Source: Nymphaea colorata
Lineage: Eukaryota; Streptophyta; Magnoliopsida; Nymphaeales; Nymphaeaceae
Assembly: GCF_008831285.2 (NCBI RefSeq)
Contig: NW_022204522.1
Location: 32,501-57,500, forward strand
DNA: 25,000 nt
Direction of reading: 5' to 3'
Below the pieces are notes generated by a model, which was not told the origin of the DNA, did no database searches, and saw nothing but the letters and a program-made list of their open reading frames with translations. Within the stretch, counting starts at the first letter, position 1. Every line of letters starts with the position of its first letter. The position numbers and the translations under genes were made by a program. Positions 16,816 through 25,000 of the stretch are shown here, in pieces.

Positions 16816-16838
16816 CTGAAAGAAAGAGCACACCAACG
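16816..16838 (-). other. Putative 3' splice site upstream of the FHA-like ORF, element B
   Basis: The minus strand reads TGTGCTCTTTCTTTCAG|CATTGC, a strong pyrimidine tract and CAG, 52 nt upstream of the ATG as in element A. Confidence 0.55.
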
Positions 16839-16930
16839 CCTAAACAGCTGCACTACTCAAACTCTGAAAGAAATCTGAAACGACTGCACCAATCTGCCGC
16901 TCTGTGAAGCTGCCCGTGTGCGTTTTAAGG

Positions 16931-17079
16931 AGGTGAAAAGTTCACCTGTCACCGCACCCACCTGGTGCCTCGGTGACTCACTCTCGCTCTCAGCCGGGCC
17001 TGATGATAAGGCCTAAACTGTCGCGTCCGCCTGACGCCTCGACAGCGCACCTCGAGCTCAAGCACCTTTTGAGTTGTGC
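16931..17079. repeat. Array of five hairpins in the element B leader
   Basis: Consecutive inverted repeats: 16931-16947 (AGGTGAA/TTCACCT), 16948-16977 (GTCACCG-CACC/GGTG-CCT-CGGTGAC), 16997-17013 (GGCCT/AGGCC), 17018-17045 (CTGTCG-CGTC/GACG-CCT-CGACAG) and 17047-17079 (GCAC...CTCAA/TTGAG...GTGC). The second and fourth share the same plan, with a CCT bulge and a CRCCT loop, but different stem bases. Confidence 0.65.
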
Positions 17080-17613
17080 AATAAGCACTTCTCTCGCCTA
17101 GACTGTTTTCAGTTCAGTCAAGGACTACGCACAGGATTTCTAACTCTGGAATCTTGCCTTTAATTTTGGTCAGCAACTAAGTTGGGTAGTTACGTGAGTA
17201 CCCACCAAAATTCAGCGCAATCTGACCTCTGAAAGCCACCGAACCGACTGGTTCTTCCAGTCGGACTGGTACCTAGACAGGTTCTGGTTACTCAGCTTTT
17301 GACGCCTAAGACGGTGCAAAAGCAGGTAGTTCGGGGCCGAATATCTTCTGGTGGTCTAAACAACTTTTGTAGAGAATTTGATTATGAAGCTCTCCACCAA
17401 ATTTGAGGCTATTCCGACATTATTTGCTCCTGGTAGGGCCGATTTACTATCGCTGACTGCTACAGTCCAAAAAACCGAAAATCGCTGAAAACTGAAACTG
17501 CAATCTAGAAAACCACTGAAAACCAAATTCTGACGAATCTGACTGCTTCTGCCTCTAGATGCCAATTCTTCGATGTCAAGCACGAGAAGAGTTCAGATTT
17601 TAACCTCAAGACG

Positions 17614-17625
17614 GCTCTGATACCA
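17614..17625 (-). other. Primer-binding site (initiator Met tRNA), element B
   Basis: TGGTATCAGAGC on the minus strand, two bases from the right LTR, followed by CGTCTTGAGGT, which is also shared with element A. Confidence 0.95.
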
Positions 17626-17627
17626 AT

Positions 17628-20600
17628 TGTTAGGTTCCCGAGACCCGCGGTCGTCTAACCCGAGTATCGAGTCCTAAAGCCAAGATCTCTTGAGGTTCGC
17701 CTGAACTAAAAACCTATTCAAATCAATACAAGGAACTACCCGGCCGGACAGGACCCCGGCGCAAACCCAATAGGACGAGAAGTACAGGTAGGGTATTCCC
17801 AATAAACCTAACTAAGTCAAAACCTACTACAAATAACTACGATGGGTGTGAGGCTTTACAAGCGTTTGCGATACATCAAAGCACTCGCATCTCACTCATC
17901 AAACCACGCAAACCATTCACTACCGAACAAACCACGCCCGAATCCCAAATAGGAAGGTCGAGCCCACTGTGGTCGTGTCTTCGGCGCTTGCGCCTTAGAG
18001 GTACCACTAAGAGGACAATGGCCGCAGCCGAGCTAAAACAATAACAGAAATCAAACTAACAAGATCCTAAACTACCACCCGCGGACTACAAGAAGGAGGA
18101 TGAGTCAAACCTGCCAAGCAAGCTTGGCGAATCCGCGAGATCGGACCACGGGACGAAAGCCAAGTCCCGGGTATCACAGCTACGTCTCTGAATTCCGGAG
18201 AATGGCAACGCCGCGTGCTGTGATGGGAGGAGCAGACGCCTGCTATCGGGACCCGTAGGGAAGGGCCGAGTTGAAGTGGAGCTTAGGCGCGTCGCCTAAG
18301 GGGACCAGGTCTTCGCAGCCTCCTGCTGCCGACAGGACTCGTGAGGAATCGGGCCGCCGCCTGCTGCCTTGCGCCGAGAGGTGAAGCGACCTCCTGTCGC
18401 TAGGGCGCCGGAAGGAAATGCGGCCAAGGATGGCCGGAGGATCGGACAAGCTAGCAGGGATACTAGCTGAACCAATAACCTAAACCTAACTAAGGCTTGG
18501 GAGGGCTAGGTACGGTAGAGCTCTAAGTGGGTGGCCGGTCTGGTTAAGTTGGTTGGGGGCTGGGGTTGGCCGAGATGAGATGGGCTTCAGGTGCGGAAGA
18601 GGGAGCCTAACTACTAGGTGGGTCGAAGCTGGCTGGCTGGGCTAAGCTTTCGCTCGAGGTAATGGTCAAGATTGACCAAGATGCGGTATGGGTTAAGCTA
18701 AGGGAGTTGGTCAAACTAAGTGGGCTGAGGAAATCGAGCCCGGGTCTTTAGGTCAAGGGGGCCCACGAGATAAGCTCGAGGCTCTAAGGCTGACTAAGAG
18801 AGACGAGCAAGGTGCGGCCAATAATTTCCTAACTCGAGCTAGGAAGGGCCGTCGGCTAAGGTTGCCTAAATTATCTAAGGGGGGCTTAGGCCAGTCGGGT
18901 GAAGAAGAAAGAAGCCTAAAGGGGAGTTGCCTAAGGGTTGATGTGGTGGCGAGTGAGGTTGACTAATTGGGACGAGCTGTGGCTAGGCTGGTCTTGCCTA
19001 GATGAGTGACGCCACACGAGCCTAGCTAACTAAGATAGAGCACGCCAAGGTAGGCAGGTCGTGGCAAAGGGAGGGCCACAAGGAAGAGGCGCTAGAGGGA
19101 AACTAGCGATAAGGCAAGGTTCGGTTGATTCTTTCCTAACGAGTAGGGGAAGAATCAATCTAGGATCTTCTCGATATTAATAGAAGAATCCAAAGAAGGC
19201 TGGCGAGATCTTCTGCTCTTCTCAGGAGGAGGACACGTGGACGTGGATCAAGGAATTAGGGAGGATACGTTTTAGGTAAGGCCACACAAGGACGAGAGGG
19301 AGACGAAATAGGAAAGGATGAGAACGTGTTAAGGGAGTTGCCAAAACCGTGGAGAGGGTAGGACGCGTGAAACGGATGAGGAAGGTGTGTGGGGCCAGGC
19401 CACTCGTGAGGGAGGCAAGCTGGATGGTGAGGTGGCAAGTAAGGTCTACGAGATTAGGACACGTGGACACATCAAGGACTAAGGATTCATGCGACTAGGG
19501 TTGAGGGCTAGGAGAAGAAGACACCAAAACGGAATGGGTGAGGCCACTAGAATTGATTTCCTAAATGAGTGGGATATGACGAAGTGGAGGGGATCTCGAC
19601 TGGAATCAAATCAACTAACGGGTACAGCTGATTGACTCGACCAAGGGCAAGTGAAGTGGATGACTGACACGTGGTATGATGGACGAACAGGATTAAACAA
19701 GGAAAGAGCAAGATGACTTACCAAGTGTGGAGCGGCGGCCAAGGAGCGCACGTTGAAGCACCGGCTACTCGGGTTAATCCCTAGGGCGTTCCTCCAAGTG
19801 TTTGACCAGAATGCCCCTCACGGCTACCTTGAAACTCGGACTAATTCGAGGGCAGATCTGTCCTTGGACGCCGGCAACAATAGAGATGACCGGAGATGTT
19901 GCAGCGATCACCGGAAATGGAGATTTCCGGCCAGGGACGACCTTATCCTAGTCGATTTGACTTAACACCAAATCGGCCGAATCAAAGCATTTCTCGAGGC
20001 GAACACTCTGAAATATATTCTCTGTTGTGTTAACGCCTCATTCCACCATTTTCGAGTCTTTCTTCTTTCTGTTTGTGCAGGTGGAATGCCTCTTGAGACT
20101 GAAGCACGTTAGCCCCTCTTGGGAGGCCTTTTCACCGCCGGTTTCTCAAGGACTTGTGGGGTTCGATCCAAGAGATAGAACGCCAATCCCAGATCTTGTA
20201 AAAGAGATCTAAGGGCAGTTTTCCACCGGAAAACCAGAGTCTCCTCACGGGTTTAGCACCGTGAATCAGACCTAGGTTGCTGGAGAATACTCCTCTAGAA
20301 CGCTCCCAACAATAATCCGTTTTTGACTTAGGATCTCGAGTACCAACCTGTTTTTGTCGATATTGAGGCAGCACGTTGGCACGAACAACCTCAATCTTCC
20401 CGGATGTAGATCAGCCTCTCTGCCCTCGCGTGGTCCGAAGGTAGGCACCGAATCTAGCTATCTTGCCGTGGGGAACTTCGTGGTCCAAGGAGACGCGAAC
20501 GCCGGAGCCTTCGTGGTTCCTTAAGCCTTTTGCCGTAGGTCGAGGGTAAGGGAGAAGATAAGAAACCAAGGACGAGAAGAGGAGAAAACCTGCGGTTCTA

Positions 20601-21372
20601 GATCTGGTTGAAGATGATGCAGTCTTCACCGTGGGGTTGGAATGAAGAAGACGTCAAGGGGATTGACGCTAGGGCTTGGAGATTCCATGAGGACGAGTGC
20701 GAGAGAAGAGCTGCGCCATGGGTGAGAGGGACGCCGAGGAAAGGGGTGAGGCCACCGCGGGAGAGGGGTGATCCAGATGAGAACTCGAGAGAGGGAAAGG
20801 GCCTTCCGCCCAACACAATTCCTTTCAATTCATTTTGTCAAAAAAGCATACATTTTACAAAGTATCAAACGTTTAAATACTAACCTAGTAACTCGGTTCA
20901 CATTCCGAACCGGTTCTTCTACTGAAACGAATCAAACTAAAAGAAATCAAATCTGATATGAATTGGACGCTACCTGTCCGACGCTAAACTAGACCCGCGG
21001 ATCCTTGAAGATCCGTTGCACTTGAGCGCAAGGTTGAGCTCGGGTAGGCTCAACTCGACTTGCCTAGGTTCCGCCTAGGCTCACCACGTTCCGTCTTGGT
21101 TCTAGGAGTCAACATAGGTTCAGACGACTTAACGAGTTTGGGTCCTAGAACTAGATCATTACCACCGTAAGGCTCAATATGAAAACCTCTTGCGCTTGAC
21201 AGTTGATGCTCCGCCCGCTCCACCCTTGCAAGAACTTCAAGCTGCTCTTTAACCTCTTCGGTCGGTTTTGAACGTGTTGGTGCATGTGCCTCCTGCCCAT
21301 ACGAGCCCTTTCAGACCTACCTTCGCCCTGGGTTTGGTCCAGATGACCTTACCAGAATTTTGGCTCGTAACA
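17628..21372 (-). repeat. Element B right (5') LTR, 3745 bp
   Basis: A complete LTR that would drive transcription leftwards. It holds the TATA box at 20872-20879, donors at 20338-20347 and 19712-19721, and the U5 block at 17740-17769. It equals the left LTR in length without any indel. Confidence 0.96.
20872..20879 (-). promoter_or_regulatory. TATA box of the 5' LTR, element B
   Basis: The minus strand reads TATTTAAA, with the CGGTTC/GAACCG inverted repeat upstream (20891-20917). This is the likely working promoter of element B. Confidence 0.6.
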
Positions 21373-21377
21373 GATCA
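21373..21377. repeat. Right target-site duplication of element B (gatca)
   Basis: An exact match to 10696-10700. Confidence 0.93.
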
Positions 21378-21881
<504 letters not shown>

Positions 21882-22002
21882 TGTTAGGATCGCACCGGTT
21901 GGCCTAAGAAAATCCGACCAATGCAATCCTAATCTTCCCAGGACCTTCTTGAGGCCTATTCTAAAAACCGAAAATCCTAAACAATTAAATACAGAATACT
22001 AC

Positions 22003-22032
22003 CCGGCCGGACAGGACCCCGGCGCAAACCCA
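22003..22032 (-). other. Conserved U5 block (LTR C)
   Basis: CCGGCCGG through CAAACCCA, matching A and B at nearly every base. Confidence 0.75.
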
Positions 22033-23013
22033 ACAGGTAGGGAGATACAGGACGTGGTTAACCCTTCCAAAACCTAACTACGGTTAGCCTACTACAAAAG
22101 AACTAAGGAGGTTGACGAGGCCTTACAAGCGTGAGCGATACAAATATGAATTCTCTCGCAACTCACTCACAAACCATGCAAACCACTGCTAACGGCCAAA
22201 CCACACCCAACAAAAGCAAATAGGGAGGTAACGCTCCTTGTGGTCGTGTCTCGGGCGCAGTGCCCTCGAGGTACCTCACGGGGGAGCAGGGCCGAAGCCA
22301 AGGCTAAAGCAAAACAGAAAGCAACTAAGATGCTGTCCTAAAACAAGCAAAAGCAAATTCCCGCCCGCGGCTACAAGGGGGATCAGGGGATTACCGGCCA
22401 AGGTAAACCTTGGCGTGGCTGGACAAGCACCCGAGGTGAGAACCAACCCTCGGGTATTGCAGCTTGCTGTTCAAGAAGGCTGGTTGAGGAGAGCCTCCTC
22501 GCTCACCTGCTGCACTATTCAGTCCGCTGGCCGAATGGTGCTGGGCGATGAACTCGCCGCTGAGATCCTGGCCACCGTGCCTGAGGAGGTGGCCGCTCGC
22601 TGCTGGCCGAGAGCTCACGTTGTCGCTGGACGCGCGTCTATCGGGTTGAAGCAGACGGCGGGCCGCCTGGAAGGAGCCGAGCGTCGGGATGCTTGCGGCT
22701 GCAGGCTGAGGAGATGCGGGCGGCGCGTGTGGCTGCCGATGTGGGTAGCGCTCGGCACTGAGGACGATGACCGCTGCCGGAGAGAAAGACGCAGTCGTGG
22801 CCGGAAGGGCCGCCTGTGTGCCGAGGGGGGCTGCTGCCGGGAAGACAGCGCCTACCTGCCTGCCGTCGATTATGACTCGGCCACGCTCGCCGCGGGGTGC
22901 CGACGGTGAAGGTCGCGGCCGAGGCAAGGGGCCGGAGGAAGCCGGCGTAGCCTAGTCCTAACTAAGGCTGGGGTTGGCTCGGTTCGGCTGGGTTCTACTA
23001 GGTAGGCCGGTTT

Positions 23014-23406
23014 AGTCAAGATGGGCTCGGGTTGAGGTTGGCTAAGGAGGTTAAGGAAATAGGTTCGAAATGGGTGACCTAGCTACGTGAGGCTTAAGCA
23101 AGGTGGTTTGGGTCGAGCCTAAGCTCGCGGATATGGTCAAAGTTGACCGAGTGAGGTCAGGGTTGACTAAGGTGGGTGGTTGACTAAGGGACCTAGCTGA
23201 GTGGGTCCGGGTTGATTGGGTCAAGGGACACTCGAGCTAGACTCAAGCCGACTAGGGTAGCTTGAACTTAAGAGGGGTCGGTGGGAGAGATGACCTAGCG
23301 TTGACTAAGGTTGATACAAGTGATGACGGTCTAGGTGGGTTCAGTCAAAAGGGTTGACCTAGGGCGAGGGTGGTGCGAGAGGTTGCCTAGAAGGATTCGG
23401 TTGACT
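23014..23406. promoter_or_regulatory. W-box-like cluster in LTR C
   Basis: Ten TTGAC(C/T) words on either strand: 23014, 23135, 23143, 23163, 23180, 23219, 23301, 23343, 23354 and 23401. About 0.4 would be expected by chance in even-composition DNA. TTGACY is the core site of WRKY transcription factors; function here is inferred. Confidence 0.4.
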
Positions 23407-24070
23407 TGGCTGGTCTTGCCAAGATGGTGCACCACGATCTTGCCACGTGGCAAGATCAACGACCGACAGAGATCACGCGGAATTAATCACGCGTATAGGA
23501 GATGCGAGGAGGAGTTGCCTAAATGGTAGGGGAGAAGACTGAAATCGAATGAACCTGGACAGAATTCCAGGTCGATTCTCTTGATCTCTCGAGAGTTCTC
23601 AACAAGGCTGGGATGGCGCCACGTGGAGAGATGAGGGGCTAAGATTTGACGCGGTAAGGGGGTGGAGACGAATGCGGCAAGGAGATGACGACACTCTAGG
23701 GGTTTCCTAAAACAGCTAAGGCAAGAGGCTATCGGGTGACTGCGTGGAGCGAGCTGGGCGTTGCGTCAAAACGCGTGGGACCCAGCTAGATCGCGAGGGG
23801 AGATGCTGGCTGAGGTGACTGATGGAGGACGCTCGGATGGTCGACACCTGGCAGGATGGAGGGCTGAGGCGTTCTCGGATTAGGGTTGACTCTAATGAAG
23901 AATGCGAGGAAGCAATGGGGAGCGGCGGCTACGGAATTGACCTAAATGATTGGCAGCTCGGGATCCTAGGGCGATCACGAGCAGGGACACGTGGGAGGCT
24001 GGGGTGATACGAAGTTGGGAGCTGGCAAGATGGTGACACGTGGCTGAAATCGATGGACAAGAAGGAAACA

Positions 24071-24081
24071 CGAATACTAAC
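24071..24081 (-). other. Putative 5' splice site D3 in LTR C
   Basis: The minus strand reads GCTAAG|GTTAGTATTCG, at the position corresponding to D3 in LTRs A and B. Confidence 0.4.
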
Positions 24082-24685
24082 CTTAGCGACGACCGGCGGC
24101 AAGGCTGAGACGAATTCTCCACGTGCGGCAGCTAGGGTTTTGACCTCGTTCCCTTTGTCCAAATTGCCCCTTCTTTCGACTGAACAGCACCCTTGAGGCG
24201 AGGGTATCCTGGTCTGATTACGCTGGAATTAATGGTGCTGACCGGAAGTTGCAGGGAACGCCGGAAAACTTCGAGTTCCGACGAAAGGGCGATCTTGAGT
24301 TCCGCCCGAGCGATAACGCCCAAATTCGATTATGTGATACTTGTTATCAGGGCGATTCCAGTAGGCAAACTCTTGTTAGCAGATCACGACCAGAACCTTG
24401 GATTTCTGATTTGAATATATTTCTGGACCGAAATGCTTACAGGGATGAATCGAGCCGGAACTTGTAGTCCAGGCCCACACTTCCGCTCGGTCCACTCCAA
24501 TACAATCCGATTAGGACTAGGGACTGTTCGGAAATTCCCCAAACCGTGTGAAATACCCTTTTTGATAGACTGCCTTCTCTTTCTCGAAGCCGACTCTCGG
24601 GTATGCCGAGGGAGGGCCACCGAAATCAAGGAGCATATACCAAAGGCGATTTCTCACAAGACTTGGCGAAAAGCACGAAAATCTC

Positions 24686-24695
24686 AAGTACTAAC
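24686..24695 (-). other. Putative 5' splice site D2 in LTR C
   Basis: The minus strand reads AAAGAG|GTTAGTACTT, after an exon-like block starting CCAG|ATTCGGTGCC near 24800. Confidence 0.4.
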
Positions 24696-25000
24696 CTCTT
24701 TGTCGATATTGAAGCCGAGGTAAACCGCGCCTTCAATCTTCCTTGTTCCAGCTTCAGCCTCTCCACTTCTTCGTGTTCAAGAAGAGGGCACCGAATCTGG
24801 ACTTGCTTTATGCTAGGGGATGTACCGTGGACAAGGGAGGGACCGCCGCCGTGGGGAAGAGATCCGCCGATGCCGTGCTGCCTTATGCCGGTGTCTAAGG
24901 ACTTTGGCTCTTCAAGGACAGGATTTGGGGAGGTTGGAAGCGCCTTGGAGGTAGAGGACGCGAGGGGGAAGAAGACGCCAGGCTCGGGTGAGCAAGGTGG

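Larger units (their letters stand above)
16764..17613 (-). other. Leader between primer-binding site and FHA-like ORF, element B
   Basis: 850 bp of non-coding sequence. Its ends are homologous to the A leader, and the middle (about 16860-17110) has about 257 bp more than A, filled with hairpins. It repeats the degenerate duplication seen in A (17201-17245 and 17391-17433, again about 190 bp apart) and has a perfect inverted repeat CCGACTGG/CCAGTCGG at 17244-17264. Confidence 0.7.
10701..21372 (-). mobile_element. Element B: complete non-autonomous LTR retrotransposon with FHA-like ORF, 10672 bp
   Basis: It has two LTRs of exactly 3745 bp, TG...CA ends, a gatca duplication on each side, an initiator-Met primer-binding site and a polypurine tract. 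The 3182-bp internal domain has one long ORF and no gag-pol. I count about 12 substitutions between the LTRs (roughly 0.3 percent), so it is younger than element A. LTR sequence is only patchily alignable with A, so B is a separate family of the same lineage. Confidence 0.96.
21882..25000 (-). repeat. Element C LTR (partial, at least 3.1 kb), third family
   Basis: It starts TGTTAGG and shares ordered blocks with LTRs A and B: the U5 block 22003-22032, the words GAGGCCTTACAAGCG and AAACCATGCAAACCA, the hairpin block 22240-22275, the donor-like sites 24071-24081 and 24686-24695, and the TCGATATTGAAGC block. Elsewhere it is diverged, including a GC-rich 22390-22950. As no primer-binding site lies on its left, it is the left (3') LTR of a minus-strand element or a solo LTR. 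The 223-codon frame at 22238-22909 overlaps another on the opposite strand and crosses conserved LTR blocks, so I do not call it a gene. Confidence 0.85.

Noticed and set aside
16995-17016. CTGATGA in a hairpin, recalling the hammerhead ribozyme core found in plant retrozymes
   Set aside because: No GAAA follows at the right place, and the stems needed for a type I, II or III hammerhead do not form. It is also on the strand opposite to the transcript.
22238-22909. A 223-codon plus-strand frame (and a 178-codon minus-strand frame over it)
   Set aside because: Both are in the GC-rich part of LTR C and overlap each other. The plus-strand frame starts inside the conserved hairpin block, and neither shows recognisable domains; GC-rich DNA lowers stop frequency.

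Overview
The window looks like nuclear DNA of a flowering plant, made almost entirely of LTR retrotransposons. The grounds are a plant-type initiator-methionine tRNA primer-binding site (TGGTATCAGAGC), perfect TG...CA LTR ends, a 5-bp target-site duplication, and no ordinary host gene. I cannot name the species. There is no bacterial gene organisation, and most short ORFs are chance frames inside LTRs.

Three related elements (called A, B and C here) lie in the same orientation, all transcribed from the minus strand. Element A: partial left (3') LTR 1-3358, internal domain 3359-6418, right (5') LTR 6419-10589 (4171 bp). A 111-bp spacer (10590-10700, including A's flanking gatac and B's left gatca) follows. 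Element B is complete: left LTR 10701-14445 and right LTR 17628-21372 (3745 bp each), internal domain 14446-17627, target duplication gatca on both sides. After 504 bp of non-LTR sequence (21378-21881), a third, diverged LTR (element C) starts at 21882 and runs off the window.

Neither A nor B has gag, protease, integrase, reverse transcriptase or RNase H. Each internal domain instead holds one long intact ORF (889 and 813 codons) on the minus strand. The proteins begin with a domain that reads as a forkhead-associated (FHA) fold, followed by an acidic Ser/Asp/Glu-rich linker, a variable low-complexity middle, and a strongly conserved C-terminal part. In both, the ORF reads in frame through the polypurine tract and ends inside the 3' LTR. 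A and B are therefore best described as non-autonomous elements with very large LTRs that carry an FHA-like gene and presumably borrow the replication enzymes of another element.

The arrangement suggests an expression logic (inference). The TATA box lies about 500 bp from the 5' end of the LTR, so an unspliced transcript would have a leader of over 4 kb. Splice-donor-like sites are conserved in position in all three LTR families, and a pyrimidine-rich CAG acceptor lies just upstream of the ORF in A and B. The FHA-like protein may thus come from a spliced mRNA, while unspliced RNA keeps the primer-binding site for reverse transcription. Conserved U5 blocks, hairpins with compensating changes, W-box clusters and extra in-frame PPT-like tracts are further candidate cis signals.
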